In this document: piece after piece, positions 50,058 to 61,024 of the stretch
Position numbering within the stretch: position 1 is the stretch's first letter
Layout: each line of letters begins with the position of its first letter
Assembly (NCBI RefSeq): GCF_012848855.1
Contig: NZ_CP051630.1
Coordinates: 1,529,501 to 1,593,500 of the forward strand
Direction of reading: 5' to 3'
Length of the DNA: 64,000 bases
Source of the DNA: Pyruvatibacter mobilis
GTDB lineage: Bacteria; Pseudomonadota; Alphaproteobacteria; CGMCC-115125
Made by a program: the position numbers and the translations under genes
The notes under the pieces: generated by a model
The model's database searches: none
What the model saw: the letters and a program-made list of their open reading frames with translations, nothing else
What the model was told of the DNA's origin: nothing

Positions 50058-50337
50058 GGAGCTGATTTTGCACCAAATGGTAGCAGCTTGGGTGTGGTAA
50101 ATTTTGGGTGCACCGCAACGTATCGCAGCGGGATGCGATATGCTAAAACCCGCCGGGCTTCGGCACGGAAACGCAGCGTCCTCAGAGGTTCTTGCGTCTC
50201 CCCCGCCGAAACCAACCCCAAGTCATGCGACCGTGCAGATCCAGACCTGTCTTCCGGCAGGCCCCGGCGCGCAGGTCCGCATTTCCCATTCTGCCTTGCC
50301 TGCCCTTCCGGCAGCGGCGCAAACCGAAGGACGATTG

Positions 50338-51777
50338 ATGCCGGCCAGCTCTCCTGCCGCCAGCCCCTCTGCTGATGGTGCCGTGCGTACCCGCTTTGCT
50401 CCCTCTCCGACGGGGTTTCTGCATATTGGCGGGGCGCGGACGGCGCTGTTCAGCTGGCTGTTCGCGCGCCATTACGGAGGGCAGTTCCTGCTGCGCATTG
50501 AGGACACGGACCGCACCCGCTCCACCGAGGAAGCGGTCGAGGCGATCTTCGAGGGCATGCGCTGGCTCGGCCTCGACTGGGACGAGGAACCCGTCTTCCA
50601 GTATGCGCGCCGCGAACGCCATGCAGAGGTGGCCAACCAGCTGCTTGCGGAGGGCAAGGCCTACAAGTGCTATGCCTCCCAGGAGGAGCTCGCCGAAATG
50701 CGTGAGCGCGCCAAAGCCGAGGGCAAGCCGCAGGGCTATGACGGCCGCTGGCGCGACCGTGATCCGGCCGATGCGCCCGAGGGCGTGGCGCCGGTCATCC
50801 GCCTCAAGATGCCGCGTGACGGCGAGACCGTCATCCGCGACCATGTGCAGGGCGACGTGACCATGCCCAACAACGTGCTGGATGACTATATCCTGCTGCG
50901 GTCGGACGGCTCGCCCACCTACATGCTGTCGGTGGTGGTGGATGACCACGACATGGGTATCACCCACGTCATTCGCGGCGACGACCATCTCACCAACGCA
51001 GCTCGGCAGATCAATCTGCTTCAGGCCATGGGCTGGGACGTGCCGGCCTATGCCCATGTTCCGATGATCCACGGGCCGGACGGTGCCAAGCTGTCCAAGC
51101 GCCACGGCGCCATGGGGGCCGAGCAGTACCGCGACATGGGCTACCTGCCGGAAGCCATGCGCAACTATCTCGCCCGGCTCGGCTGGAGCCATGGCGATGA
51201 TGAAGTCTTTTCCACCGAGCAGGCAATCGAGTGGTTCGGGCTTGAGCAGATCGGCAAGTCCCCCGCCCGGTTCGATTTCGCCAAGCTGGCCAATCTCAAC
51301 GGCATCTATATCCGCGAGGCTGACGACACGCGCCTGGCCGATGAGACCCTGCGCATGATGCGCGACGTCAAGGGCTGGCAGGTGGATGACGGCGTCCGCG
51401 CCGCCCTGATCGAGGCCATGCCCGGTCTCAAGGAGCGCGCCAAGACCATCGACGATCTGGCCGAGGGCGCGAAGTTCCTCATCGCCACGCGCCCCCTCGA
51501 CATGAACGAGAAAGCCGAGAAGCTGCTGGACGCAGATGCGCGCGGCGTGCTCGCGGGCCTCTTGCCGGCGCTTGAAGGCATGGGCGACTGGTCGCTCGAC
51601 GGCATCGAGGGCGCCGTCCGCGCCTTCGCCGAGGAAAAGGATCTCAAGCTGGGCAAGGTGGCACAGCCGCTGCGCGCCGCCCTCACCGGCACCACCACAT
51701 CGCCAGGCATCTTCGATGTCCTGGCCGTCCTGGGCAGGGATGAAAGCCTTGCCCGCATCAAGGATCAGGCCGCCTGA
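50338..51777 (+). CDS. gltX: Glutamyl-tRNA synthetase
   Basis: 479 aa class I synthetase. [20 protein letters not shown] holds the HIGH-type motif and [13 protein letters not shown] the KMSKS-type motif. ATG 50338 gives the right N-terminus; the open frame from 50104 has no conserved sequence. It charges tRNA-Glu, and possibly tRNA-Gln with GatCAB if no GlnRS exists. Confidence 0.96.
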   Translation: MPASSPAASPSADGAVRTRFAPSPTGFLHIGGARTALFSWLFARHYGGQFLLRIEDTDRTRSTEEAVEAIFEGMRWLGLDWDEEPVFQYARRERHAEVANQLLAEGKAYKCYASQEELAEMRERAKAEGKPQGYDGRWRDRDPADAPEGVAPVIRLKMPRDGETVIRDHVQGDVTMPNNVLDDYILLRSDGSPTYMLSVVVDDHDMGITHVIRGDDHLTNAARQINLLQAMGWDVPAYAHVPMIHGPDGAKLSKRHGAMGAEQYRDMGYLPEAMRNYLARLGWSHGDDEVFSTEQAIEWFGLEQIGKSPARFDFAKLANLNGIYIREADDTRLADETLRMMRDVKGWQVDDGVRAALIEAMPGLKERAKTIDDLAEGAKFLIATRPLDMNEKAEKLLDADARGVLAGLLPALEGMGDWSLDGIEGAVRAFAEEKDLKLGKVAQPLRAALTGTTTSPGIFDVLAVLGRDESLARIKDQAA

Positions 51778-51829
51778 TATGCCTCCGGGCATGACGGCAG
51801 CCGGCACAACGGAGACTGCGCGCAACAAC

Positions 51830-51852
51830 AAAAAGGCGAAGCGCGGCCTTTT
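51830..51852 (+). terminator. Hairpin terminator after gltX
   Basis: AAAAAGGC, loop GAAGCGC, GGCCTTTT: an A-rich/U-rich stem loop 55 bp after the gltX stop and before the gltA promoter region. Confidence 0.5.
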
Positions 51853-51933
51853 GGACTAACCCGGGCGACCTTCCCCAGGGCTGATGTGAGCAGCCCTTCG
51901 GGCCGTCCGATATAACAATGGGGCTTTTGAGCT

Positions 51934-53247
51934 ATGAATGAATACGGAATGAAGGGTGGACCCAAAGCCACCGCGAAGATCGAGGTCGAGGGCGACACCT
52001 ACGACATGCCGGTCTATGCGGGCTCCGTCGGTCCGGATGTGGTGGACATCTCCAAGCTCTATGGACAGAGCGGCCGTTTCACCTACGACCCCGGCTTCAC
52101 CTCAACGGCAAGCTGCGAAAGCAAGATCACCTTCATCGACGGTGAGGCCGGCGTGCTGCTGCACCGCGGCTACCCGATCGACCAGCTGGCCGAGAAGGGC
52201 GACTTCATTGAGACCTGCTACCTGCTGCTGGAAGGCGAACTGCCGACCGAAAGCCAGTACCAGGAGTTCGAGCGCGCCATCACCTATCACACCATGGTGC
52301 ATGAGCAGCTGAACTACCTCTATCGCGGCTTCCGCCGTGACGCGCACCCGATGGCCATCATGACCGGCGTCGTTGGTGCCCTGTCGGCCTTCTATCACGA
52401 CTCGACGGACATCAACGATCCCGAGCAGCGGATGATCGCCAGCCGCCGTCTGATCGCCAAGATGCCGACGATCGCGGCCATGGCCTACAAGTATTCCATG
52501 GGTCAGCCCTTTGTGTATCCGCGCAACGAGCTGTCCTACGCGGAAAACTTCCTGCACATGTGTTTCGCCGTGCCGGCGGAAGACTACAAGGTGGACCCGG
52601 TGCTGGCGCGCGCCATGGACCGCATCTTCATTCTGCATGCGGATCATGAGCAGAACGCCTCCACCTCCACCGTGCGCCTTGCCGGCTCGTCAGGTGCCAA
52701 CCCGTTCGCCTGCATCGCCGCTGGCATTGCCTGCCTGTGGGGCCCCAGCCATGGTGGCGCCAACGAGGCGGCGCTGAACATGCTGATGGAAATCGGCAGC
52801 GTGGACCGCATCCCCGAATATGTGCAGAAGGCCAAGGACAAGAACGACCCGTTCCGTCTGATGGGCTTCGGTCACCGCGTGTACAAGAACTACGATCCGC
52901 GCGCCAAGGTGATGCAGCAGACCTGCCACGAAGTGCTGAACACGCTGGGCATCAAGGATGACCCGCTGCTCAACGTGGCGATGGAGCTTGAGAAGATCGC
53001 GCTCGAGGACGAGTACTTCGTCGAGAAGAAGCTCTATCCGAACATCGACTTCTATTCCGGCATCACCCTGCGGGCCCTCGGCTTCCCGACAACCATGTTC
53101 ACGGTGCTGTTCGCGCTGGCCCGCACGGTCGGCTGGATCGCCCAGTGGAAGGAAATGATCGAGGACCCGAGCCAGCGTATCGGCCGTCCGCGTCAGCTCT
53201 ACACGGGCTATCCGGAGCGCCCCTATGTGGGCCGCGGCGAGCGCTAA
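51934..53247 (+). CDS. gltA: Citrate synthase
   Basis: 437 aa, large hexameric-type length. It contains [36 protein letters not shown] and the catalytic [14 protein letters not shown]. First step of the TCA cycle, using the acetyl-CoA that the pdh operon supplies. It has its own leader with a hairpin (GGGCTG-N7-CAGCCC, about 51878-51896) and a strong terminator. Confidence 0.98.
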   Translation: MNEYGMKGGPKATAKIEVEGDTYDMPVYAGSVGPDVVDISKLYGQSGRFTYDPGFTSTASCESKITFIDGEAGVLLHRGYPIDQLAEKGDFIETCYLLLEGELPTESQYQEFERAITYHTMVHEQLNYLYRGFRRDAHPMAIMTGVVGALSAFYHDSTDINDPEQRMIASRRLIAKMPTIAAMAYKYSMGQPFVYPRNELSYAENFLHMCFAVPAEDYKVDPVLARAMDRIFILHADHEQNASTSTVRLAGSSGANPFACIAAGIACLWGPSHGGANEAALNMLMEIGSVDRIPEYVQKAKDKNDPFRLMGFGHRVYKNYDPRAKVMQQTCHEVLNTLGIKDDPLLNVAMELEKIALEDEYFVEKKLYPNIDFYSGITLRALGFPTTMFTVLFALARTVGWIAQWKEMIEDPSQRIGRPRQLYTGYPERPYVGRGER

Positions 53248-53278
53248 GCTCAGCCGCACCGACATCCAGGCATCAAGA

Positions 53279-53325
53279 CCGGGCCGTCCCTCCCCCTTCT
53301 CGGGGATCGGGCGGCCCGGTTTTTT
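53279..53325 (+). terminator. Rho-independent terminator of gltA
   Basis: CCGGGCCG (53279-53286) pairs with CGGCCCGG (53312-53319), with an inner CCCC/GGGG stem, followed by TTTTTT. It lies in the 107-bp gap between convergent gltA and lpxB. Confidence 0.85.
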
Positions 53326-53354
53326 GTGGCTGAAAGCTTGTGTGGCCGGATGGC

Positions 53355-54608
53355 TCAGGCCGGCAGATGCGCGGCGCGGCGTTCCTTCTCAGGCAGGCCG
53401 ATCGACAGCACCACCTCGGCGGCGCGTTCCGCCGGGCGCAGGCCGCCGTCATCCCCCAGCCGCATGCGCATTTCGCCCAAGGCAGTCAGCATCTCGTCCC
53501 GCTCCGGTGTGTCGGTCATCAGCGGCAGCAGGGCGCGTGCCAGGGTTTCCGGCTCGCAGTCTTCCTGGAGATATTCGGGGATCACGTTGCGGCCGAGCAC
53601 GAGGTTTGCCAGCACGATGCTGTTCACCTTTGCCAGCCTGCGGATGATGAAGGCGGCCAGCCGCTCGATGCGGTAGCCGATCACCGTCGGCACGCGGGCA
53701 AGGCCCAGCTCCAGCGACACGGTGCCGGAGGCGGCGAGTGCGGCGTTGGCGGCATCGAAGGCAGCGAATTTTTCGGCCTGGTCCTCCACCAGGATCAGCG
53801 GCAGGGTCTCGCCCGCCAGCTTCTCGCGCACCAGCGCTGCCACGTTGGGCACCGTCGGCAGCACCACCACGAGGTCCGGCAGGTCCCGGCGCAGGCGGCG
53901 GGCGGTGTCGAGGAAGATGCCGATGAGGTTCTTCACTTCGTTGGGGCGGCTGCCGGGTAACAGCGCCAGCACCGGCGTGTCGGCGGCAATATTGTGCCGT
54001 GCACGGAATTGATCGCCGCCGCCAAGCTGGACGCGCTCCAGCACCGGGTGGCCCACAAAGGTGCAGGCAAGCGTCGACTTCTCTGCATAGAAGGCCGGTT
54101 CAAAGGGCAGCAGCGCCAGCACATGGGTCAGGTAGGTCGCCATCTTGGCGGCGCGCCCCTGGCGCCAGGCCCAGACCTGGGGCGAGACATAGTTGATGAT
54201 CGGGATGTGCGGTGCCTGCCGGGCGATGCGCTTGGCGACCGAGTGCGTAAAATCCGGCGAGTCGATGATGACGACCACGTCCGGGTTCATGTCCCTGGCA
54301 TAGCGCGCCGTCTGGCGGATGCGGCGGTAGATGAGCGGGATGCGCGGCACCACTTCGCGCAGGCCCATCACGGCGATCTCGGACATGGCGACGATGCTGT
54401 TGAGCCCTTCCGCCGTCATCCGGTCACCGCCGACGCCGATGAACTCGATCGGCAGGGGCGACGCTGTGCGCAGGCTCGCCATCAGCTCCGCGCCCAGAAT
54501 ATCTCCGGACGGTTCCCCGGCGATGAGCATCACGCGCAGAGGCGTCCCCGCCCGCTGCGGCAGCGACGGCGAAGGTGATGCAGCCACGCCTGGGGTCACG
54601 TCACTCAT
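53355..54608 (-). CDS. lpxB: Lipid A disaccharide synthase
   Basis: 417 aa glycosyltransferase. It includes MLIAGEPSGDILGAELMASL, FIGVGGDRM, VVIIDSPDFTHSVAKRIARQ, YVSPQVWAWRQGRA and SGTVSLELGLARVPTVIGYR. It joins UDP-2,3-diacylglucosamine and lipid X. Its start overlaps the lpxI stop by one base. Last gene of the envelope operon. Confidence 0.97.
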   Translation of the reverse strand: MSDVTPGVAASPSPSLPQRAGTPLRVMLIAGEPSGDILGAELMASLRTASPLPIEFIGVGGDRMTAEGLNSIVAMSEIAVMGLREVVPRIPLIYRRIRQTARYARDMNPDVVVIIDSPDFTHSVAKRIARQAPHIPIINYVSPQVWAWRQGRAAKMATYLTHVLALLPFEPAFYAEKSTLACTFVGHPVLERVQLGGGDQFRARHNIAADTPVLALLPGSRPNEVKNLIGIFLDTARRLRRDLPDLVVVLPTVPNVAALVREKLAGETLPLILVEDQAEKFAAFDAANAALAASGTVSLELGLARVPTVIGYRIERLAAFIIRRLAKVNSIVLANLVLGRNVIPEYLQEDCEPETLARALLPLMTDTPERDEMLTALGEMRMRLGDDGGLRPAERAAEVVLSIGLPEKERRAAHLPA

Positions 54609-55450
54609 CAGGATTTTTCCGGTCTGGGGAAGGCATAGACGAACATGCCGTTTGCATCGGCAAGCCGCGCCACTTCGTCCCGGTCGAAGACGATGGCGCC
54701 TCCTGCTTCGATGGCGATGCCCGCAAGCCCTGCCTCGGCGGCGAGTTCCACGGTCTGGGTGCCCATCATGGGCAGGTCCACACGCCGGTCCTGCGACGGC
54801 TTGGGCAGCTTGACGAGAACACCGCGGCGCTTGTCCGCCGTGCCGCGCACGGTCTCCGGCAGGCGGGCGGTCCGGCGCAGCATCTCGTCGGTGCCTTCAG
54901 CGGCTTCCACGGCCAGCACCAGCCCGTCGCAGGCAATGGCCCCCTGCCCCACGTCCAGATCATCCAGCGCATGCACCACCTGGGCCCCCAGGTCAATGTC
55001 ACGCAGCGCGCCGTCGTCCGGCGCGTTGGCGCCCACCGGGCCCTCGGGTGCCACGAGGTCGCCGAGCACGTCTTCCGCGCCGACCACCTTGAAGCCCTGA
55101 TCCTCCATCCAGCGCACGAAGAAGGACAACAGCGCGTCGTCCCCCTTGCGCGCGGCATTCAGCACGCGCGGCAGCAGCTTGGTCGCCGTCCAGTCGAGTT
55201 TCAGCTTGGAGAAATCCGGCCGCTTGACCGGCCCGATGATGCACACATCCTCGCAGCCGGCTTTCTTGAGCTGCTCCACCGCCGTGCCAATGGCCCCCAG
55301 CCGCGCCCAGCCATGGTCATAGGCTGCGATATCCTCGCGCGCCTCGCCCTCGATGCCGACGACATAAAGCGGCCGGCCCATCTGCGTGCACGCCTCGGCG
55401 AGCTTCAGCGGAACCGGGCCGGAGCCGGCGACGATGCCTAGTTTGCGCAT
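54608..55450 (-). CDS. lpxI: UDP-2,3-diacylglucosamine pyrophosphatase LpxI
   Basis: 280 aa. RKLGIVAGSGPVPLKLAEAC at the N-terminus and the C-terminal TQTVELAAEAGLAGIAIEAG mark the LpxI family, which in alphaproteobacteria replaces LpxH in making lipid X. Located between lpxA and lpxB, exactly where the pathway requires the activity. Confidence 0.95.
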   Translation of the reverse strand: MRKLGIVAGSGPVPLKLAEACTQMGRPLYVVGIEGEAREDIAAYDHGWARLGAIGTAVEQLKKAGCEDVCIIGPVKRPDFSKLKLDWTATKLLPRVLNAARKGDDALLSFFVRWMEDQGFKVVGAEDVLGDLVAPEGPVGANAPDDGALRDIDLGAQVVHALDDLDVGQGAIACDGLVLAVEAAEGTDEMLRRTARLPETVRGTADKRRGVLVKLPKPSQDRRVDLPMMGTQTVELAAEAGLAGIAIEAGGAIVFDRDEVARLADANGMFVYAFPRPEKS

Positions 55451-55471
55451 GAGGTGGCGTCCGCCCTGCCG

Positions 55472-56293
55472 CTAGTCGTCAAAGGCGCTATTCATGCCGT
55501 TGCCGTCCGGGCGCGGCGTCACCAGCTTGCGCTTGGTGTCGGCCCGGATGAAATCGACAATGTCCATCACGCTTTCATTGTCGCCATATTCCTCGGCGAC
55601 ATCCGCCACGCGCTCTTTCAGCGTGCCTTCTTCGGCAAACAGCAGGCGGTAGGCCCGGCGCAGGCTGTGGATCTCGTCGCGCGAGAAGCCGCGGCGCTTC
55701 AGGCCGACAATGTTGAGCCCCTTCAAGACCGCGCGGTTGCCCAGCACGGAGCCGTAGGGGATCACGTCCTTCTCCACGCCCGACATGCCGCCGATGATGG
55801 CGTGCTTGCCGATGCGCACGAACTGGTGCGCCGCCGTGAGGCCCGACATGAAGGCGAAATCACCCACCACGCAATGGCCGCCGAGCGTGGCATTGTTGGC
55901 GAAAATCACGTTGTCGCCGACGATGCAGTCATGCGCCACGTGGACGCCGGCCATGAACAGGCCGCCATTGCCGATCCGGGTGACGCCGCCGCCATGCTCC
56001 GTACCCGGATTGATGGTGACGCCCTCGCGGATCGTGTTGTTCTCGCCGATGATGAGTTCGGTCTTCTCGCCAGAGAATTTCTTGTCCTGCGGCACATGGC
56101 CGACGGAGGCGAAGGGAAACACATGCGTCTCGGCACCGATGGTCGTCCAGCCGTCGATCACGACATGGCTGTGCAGCACCACCCCGTCGCCCAGCACGAC
56201 ATTCCCGCCGACCACGCTATAGGGGCCGATCTCGACACCGTCGCCGATCTGAGCGCCGTCCGCGACAATTGCGGTCGGATGGATGGCCATCAA
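55472..56293 (-). CDS. lpxA: UDP-N-acetylglucosamine acyltransferase LpxA
   Basis: 273 aa left-handed beta-helix acyltransferase, first committed lipid A step. Hexapeptide repeats, [20 protein letters not shown] with the catalytic His, and a C-terminal helical domain with [18 protein letters not shown]. Its start overlaps the fabZ stop by ATGA. Confidence 0.97.
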   Translation of the reverse strand: MMAIHPTAIVADGAQIGDGVEIGPYSVVGGNVVLGDGVVLHSHVVIDGWTTIGAETHVFPFASVGHVPQDKKFSGEKTELIIGENNTIREGVTINPGTEHGGGVTRIGNGGLFMAGVHVAHDCIVGDNVIFANNATLGGHCVVGDFAFMSGLTAAHQFVRIGKHAIIGGMSGVEKDVIPYGSVLGNRAVLKGLNIVGLKRRGFSRDEIHSLRRAYRLLFAEEGTLKERVADVAEEYGDNESVMDIVDFIRADTKRKLVTPRPDGNGMNSAFDD

Positions 56294-56820
56294 GCGTCTC
56301 CCTTGGCCTTGGAAATCTTCGGATTGGCGCCGCCGCCCGCGTCCCGGTCGGCGATCATCGCGCTGAACTCAGCTTCCGCCACCAATGTGTCACCCACTTT
56401 GGCCTTGCCGGAATATTTCCAGACCGGCCCGCGCGAGCGGATCATTTCAACATGCAGTTCCAGCACGTCACCGGGCACCACCGGCTTGCGGAACCGGGCC
56501 CCGTCGATGGTCATGAAATAGACCGTCTTGGTGTCCGCCCGCGCATCCATGTTGCTCATCACCACGGCGCCTGCCGTCTGTGCCATGGCTTCGATGATCA
56601 GCACGCCCGGCATCACCGGCAGCTCCGGGAAATGGCCCTGGAAATGCGGCTCGTTGATCGTCACGTTCTTGATGCCCACGGCGGATTTGTCGCCGTCGAT
56701 ATCGATGATGCGGTCGATCAGCAGCATCGGATAGCGGTGCGGCAGCAGCTCCATCACGCGCATGATGTCGGCAATGCCCATGGTGCCGCCGGTCGGCGGT
56801 GTCTCGTTGGTATCGGCCAT
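56290..56820 (-). CDS. fabZ: 3-hydroxyacyl-ACP dehydratase FabZ
   Basis: 176 aa hot-dog enzyme of fatty-acid elongation. [16 protein letters not shown] and the active-site block [20 protein letters not shown] carry catalytic His and Glu. It competes with LpxA/LpxD for hydroxyacyl-ACP, and co-transcription with them is usual. A basic C-terminal tail of about 25 aa is slightly longer than in E. coli. Confidence 0.96.
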   Translation of the reverse strand: MADTNETPPTGGTMGIADIMRVMELLPHRYPMLLIDRIIDIDGDKSAVGIKNVTINEPHFQGHFPELPVMPGVLIIEAMAQTAGAVVMSNMDARADTKTVYFMTIDGARFRKPVVPGDVLELHVEMIRSRGPVWKYSGKAKVGDTLVAEAEFSAMIADRDAGGGANPKISKAKGDA

Positions 56821-56862
56821 GTTTCGGTCTCGCAGAATCGGTCTTGGACGTATCGGGACAGT

Positions 56863-57891
56863 CTAGCCCGATTTCTTCTTCCTTCTCTTGGCCAGGATGG
56901 CCACCGCCGCCAGTTCACGCCGCCATTGCGACATGGGACGGGCGGGCGTGCCGCCATATTGCTGGCCGCCGGGCAAATCGCTGGGCACGCCGGTGCGCGC
57001 GGCCAGCATGGCGCCGTCACCAATTTCCAGGTGGCCGGCAATGCCCACCTGGCCGCCCGCCACCACGAAATCACCCAGCTTGGCAGAGCCTGAAATGCCC
57101 ACCTGGGAGACGATCACGCAATTGCGGCCGATCACCACGTTATGGGCGAGCTGGACCTGGTTGTCGATCTTGCTGCCGGCGCCGATCACCGTGTCCGGTC
57201 CGCTGCCGCGGTCGATGGTGGTGTTGGCCCCGATATCCACATCGTCCTGGATCACCACGCGGCCCAGCTGCGGGATCTTCTGGTGGCCGTGCGCCCCCAT
57301 GGCGAAGCCGAACCCGTCCTGGCCGATGCGCGCGCCGGGATGGATGATCACCCGGTCACCGATCAGCGTGTGGGACAGGGTCACATTAGCGGCGATCGCG
57401 CAGTTGCGGCCGATCATCACCCCTTCGCCGATCACCGTGTTGGGCCCGACTGACGACCCGGCCCCGATCTCAACCCCGGCGGAGATGACCGCGCCGGTGC
57501 CGATGGTCACGTCGTCCGCCAGCTTGGCTGACGGGTCCACATGGGCCGCCGGGCTGATGCCGGGCGCCGCGGAGACATGGGGGTAGAACATCAGCGCCAC
57601 CGCCGCGTAGGACGGATAGGCCATATCCACCACCAGCAGGGCTGCGCCTTCCGGCGCGAACTCCACCGCCGACGGTGCAAGGATCACGGCCCCGGCCTTG
57701 GTCTGGGTCAGGGCATCCTTGTATTTGGGATTGTCGAAGAAGCTGATCTGCGACGGGCCGGCGGCGTCCAGCGGGGCCACGTCGTCGATCTTCAGGCTGC
57801 CGTCATCATTGCGGATCTCGGCCGAGATCTTCGCCGCAATCGTCTTCAGATCGAAGGGCCCCGCCTTTTTGAAGAATCTCGGGTCGGCCAT
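56863..57891 (-). CDS. lpxD: UDP-3-O-acylglucosamine N-acyltransferase LpxD
   Basis: 342 aa. N-terminal uridine-binding region ([13 protein letters not shown]), long hexapeptide beta-helix ([19 protein letters not shown] onward), catalytic His in [14 protein letters not shown] and a lysine-rich end. It adds the N-linked hydroxyacyl chain in lipid A synthesis. Confidence 0.96.
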   Translation of the reverse strand: MADPRFFKKAGPFDLKTIAAKISAEIRNDDGSLKIDDVAPLDAAGPSQISFFDNPKYKDALTQTKAGAVILAPSAVEFAPEGAALLVVDMAYPSYAAVALMFYPHVSAAPGISPAAHVDPSAKLADDVTIGTGAVISAGVEIGAGSSVGPNTVIGEGVMIGRNCAIAANVTLSHTLIGDRVIIHPGARIGQDGFGFAMGAHGHQKIPQLGRVVIQDDVDIGANTTIDRGSGPDTVIGAGSKIDNQVQLAHNVVIGRNCVIVSQVGISGSAKLGDFVVAGGQVGIAGHLEIGDGAMLAARTGVPSDLPGGQQYGGTPARPMSQWRRELAAVAILAKRRKKKSG

Positions 57892-57970
57892 CTGTGTCTC
57901 GCGATCTCTGAATTGACGCTACGCATGCGGCGGGTCCGGCAGCGCAGGGAGGCGCTACCGGCAGCCATGT

Positions 57971-58591
57971 TTACTTCGGCGATTTGGGCCGTTCGACCTT
58001 CAGCTTGGGCAGCTGCTTGTCGAGGCGGGCGACCACCTCGTTGGTGATGTCGTAATCGACACCGCCCACCAGCACCGCGTCCACCGACAGCACCATGTTG
58101 GCACCGCGCTCGCGCAGCACCTCGCGCATGATCTCGTTCAGCACGCCGTTCACCTTGCGGCGGGCGTCAGCTGCCGCTGCCTGCACGGCGGTGCGCTCGA
58201 GCTGGAACAGGCTCATCTGGCCCTGGCGTTCGGCCTGAAGGGCGTCCCAGTCCTTGCGGACCTCCGCCTGCGGACGGGTCTGGGCCTGGCCGGTCAGCAC
58301 CTCCTGGCGAGCGTCCAGATCCTTGATCACCTTTTCCTCGCGGGCGGCGATTTCCGACAGCATGGCTTCAAGCTGGCCGCGAATGTCCTTGCCGACGGCG
58401 GACTGGGTGAACACGGTGTCGAGATTGAGGAACAGGGCACGCGCCGGCGGCACCTGCGCCTGGGCTGTGCCTGGCATCACGCCCGCGGCAATCGCTGCGC
58501 CCAAAACCATTGCCATCAAGGCTGCGGCGCGCAGCGTGGCGCGCGGTGACCATAGGCGGAAGCCGCCTCCCGTTACTGCGGAGTTACGCAC
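57971..58591 (-). CDS. skp: OmpH/Skp-family periplasmic chaperone
   Basis: 206 aa. A signal peptide (residues about 20-45, ending ...GTAQAQ) precedes a helical coiled-coil body (LEAMLSEIAAREEKVIKDLD and following) typical of Skp/OmpH. It carries unfolded outer-membrane proteins to BamA, whose gene is 24 bp upstream in the operon. Confidence 0.9.
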   Translation of the reverse strand: MRNSAVTGGGFRLWSPRATLRAAALMAMVLGAAIAAGVMPGTAQAQVPPARALFLNLDTVFTQSAVGKDIRGQLEAMLSEIAAREEKVIKDLDARQEVLTGQAQTRPQAEVRKDWDALQAERQGQMSLFQLERTAVQAAAADARRKVNGVLNEIMREVLRERGANMVLSVDAVLVGGVDYDITNEVVARLDKQLPKLKVERPKSPK

Positions 58592-58615
58592 GTAAGTCTC
58601 CCCTGTCTTCTTGCT

Positions 58616-61021
58616 TTAGAAACTGGTGCCGGCGCTGAAGCGGAAGAACTGCTCCTTGTCGTAGTCTTCCTTCAGGAAGGCTTCGGCGAGGTCGACGCGC
58701 ACGGGGCCGAACGGTGACTCCCAGAACAGGCTGAAGCCGCCCGAGGCGCGGAAGGCCAAGTCGTCCTGAATGTCGCTACGGACGATGGCACCGTTGATCA
58801 GGAAGAAGCGGTCATCCTCGTCGTTGAGGCCCACAACACCGAAATCCGAGAACACCGCACCGGTGATGCCGAGCTCTTCCGGCAGGAAGAGCGGCACAGT
58901 CAGCTGGGCTGACCCGATGGCGAAGGCATTGGCGCCCAGGGCGTCATCGGTAATGGTGTCACGCGGACCGACGCCGGACGGTTCGAAACCGCGGAAGCTG
59001 GAGCCGCCCTTGAAGAAGCGGTTGTTCAGACGCACATCGTCGCCGTTATAACCGAAGATGTAGCCCGCATCGACGCGCAGCGAGGCGATGAAGTCCTCGT
59101 TGATGCCGTAATAGATGGCGGCACCCAGCTCGCTTTCGAGGAAGGTCGTGTCACCCAGCGGCGTGCCGAGGTCCTGCTCGAAGAAGAAGGTGTAGCCGCC
59201 CGTCGGCTTTTCCGGATCGTTCCGCTGGTCGAGGGAGTAGGTGTAGCCGAGCAGATGCGCGTCGGCCTTGCCTTCGGATGCCTGCACCGAGATCGAGGCG
59301 TTGGACGCCACGTTCTTGATTTCCTCGCGCACATAGCTGGTGCGCAGTTGCAGCGACGAGAACTCGCTCATCGGGAAGCCGAAGCGGAAGCCGATACCGG
59401 TCTGCTGGAAGTCGAAGCCGGATTCGTCCTGGAAGTCGCTTTCCGTGCCGAACAGGTCGATGCCGGCGCTCAGATTGCGGCCCATGAAATAGGGCTCGGT
59501 GAAGCGCAGGTCGATCTGCTGGCGGTCGCCCGACAGCGACAGGCGCAGGCGCAGGAACTGGCCCCGGCCGAGCAGGTTGCGCTCGATGATCGCCAGGTCA
59601 CCGATGATGCCGGTGTCGGACGAGAAGCCCGCACCGATCGAGAGTTCACCGGTCGATGTCTCTTCCACGTCCACATTGATGACCGTCAGGTCTTCCTGGG
59701 AGCCGGGCTCCTCGGTCACTTCCACGCGGGCGAACAGGCCGAGGCTGCGGATACGGTCACGCGAGCGGCTCAGCAGCACGCGGTTGAAGGCGTCACCTTC
59801 CGCCAGGCGCAGCTCGCGGCGGATCACGCGGTCAAGCGTGCGGACATTGCCGTTGACATTGATGCGCTCGACATAGACGCGCGGGCCTTCATCGATGCGG
59901 AAGGTGATGTTGATCTTGCGCTCTTCGCGGTCGCGGCGCACGCGGGGGCGCACGTCGGAGAAGGCATAACCTTCCGTACCCGCCGCAAAGGTGAGTGCGT
60001 CCACCGCGTCGTCGATCTTTGAGGCGTCATACTGGTCGCCGGCCTCGATGGGCACCAGCTTGCGCAGCTCGTCCGTGTCCAGACGCGCCAGCTCGGTCTG
60101 CACGTCGATCTCGCCGAAGGTGTAAAGCTCGCCCTCTTCCACCGTGAAGGTGATGAAGAACTCGCTGCCGTCCGGCGCCATTTCGGCGACCGAGGACAGC
60201 ACGCGGAAGTCGGCATAGCCGTTGATGAGATAGAAGCGGCGTAGCAGCTCGCGGTCGAAGGTCAGCCGGTCCGGGTCGTAATTGTCGTTGGTAGAGAGGA
60301 ATTTCCACCAGGCCGATTCAGCGGTCGCGATCTCGCCGCGCAGCTCGCTGTCGGAGAAGGCCTTGTTCCCGACGAACTTGATGCTCGACACGCCGGTTTC
60401 CGGTCCTTCGCTGATCTCGTAGACGAGGTCAACACGGTTCTGCGGCAGCTGGATGATCTTCGGCTCGATGGCGGCCGCGAAGTTACCCTTGCGGCGGTAG
60501 AGTTCGATGATGCGCTGCAGGTCCGACTGAACGCGGGCGCGGGTGAAGACGACGCGCGGCTTCAGCTCCGTTTCGGCCGACAGGTCATCATCGTCAATGC
60601 GGTAATTCCCCTCGAACGCCACCCGGTTGATGATCGGGTTTTCCACAACCGTCACGATCAGGTCACGGCCGCTCTGGCGGATCGACACGTCGGCGAACAG
60701 GCCGGTGCCGAACAGGGTCTTGAGGGAGGTATCGATGTCCTTGGCGGTGACCTCCTGGCCCTCGCGGATGGTCATGTAGGAGCGGACCGTTTCCGCCTCC
60801 ACGCGCTGGTTGCCTTCAACCTGGATGCGCGCAATCTCGAGGCTGGACTGGTCGCCGGCATCCTGGGCCGATGCGTCCGGAGCTGCCTGCGCGGATGGCG
60901 GGGCGGCAGGCCCCGTTTGCGCCATGGCCGGTGTTGCCAGCAGCATGAACGCGGCAAGCGCTGCGACCGCGCGGTCCTGAAGGTGTGACAGATGAATGAA
61001 AGACACTATGTTCCGCCCCAT
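58616..61021 (-). CDS. bamA: Outer-membrane assembly factor BamA
   Basis: 801 aa. Signal peptide ending PAMAQ, about five POTRA domains (from SLEIARIQVEGNQRVEAETV; VYVERINVNGNVRTLDRVIR starts the last), then an Omp85 barrel with the lid-lock-like FFKGGSSFRGFEPSGVGPRD and a terminal Phe (AGTSF). Core of the machine that inserts outer-membrane barrels, such as the protein encoded at 25.6-27.2 kb. Confidence 0.97.
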   Translation of the reverse strand: MGRNIVSFIHLSHLQDRAVAALAAFMLLATPAMAQTGPAAPPSAQAAPDASAQDAGDQSSLEIARIQVEGNQRVEAETVRSYMTIREGQEVTAKDIDTSLKTLFGTGLFADVSIRQSGRDLIVTVVENPIINRVAFEGNYRIDDDDLSAETELKPRVVFTRARVQSDLQRIIELYRRKGNFAAAIEPKIIQLPQNRVDLVYEISEGPETGVSSIKFVGNKAFSDSELRGEIATAESAWWKFLSTNDNYDPDRLTFDRELLRRFYLINGYADFRVLSSVAEMAPDGSEFFITFTVEEGELYTFGEIDVQTELARLDTDELRKLVPIEAGDQYDASKIDDAVDALTFAAGTEGYAFSDVRPRVRRDREERKINITFRIDEGPRVYVERINVNGNVRTLDRVIRRELRLAEGDAFNRVLLSRSRDRIRSLGLFARVEVTEEPGSQEDLTVINVDVEETSTGELSIGAGFSSDTGIIGDLAIIERNLLGRGQFLRLRLSLSGDRQQIDLRFTEPYFMGRNLSAGIDLFGTESDFQDESGFDFQQTGIGFRFGFPMSEFSSLQLRTSYVREEIKNVASNASISVQASEGKADAHLLGYTYSLDQRNDPEKPTGGYTFFFEQDLGTPLGDTTFLESELGAAIYYGINEDFIASLRVDAGYIFGYNGDDVRLNNRFFKGGSSFRGFEPSGVGPRDTITDDALGANAFAIGSAQLTVPLFLPEELGITGAVFSDFGVVGLNDEDDRFFLINGAIVRSDIQDDLAFRASGGFSLFWESPFGPVRVDLAEAFLKEDYDKEQFFRFSAGTSF

Positions 61022-61024
61022 CGC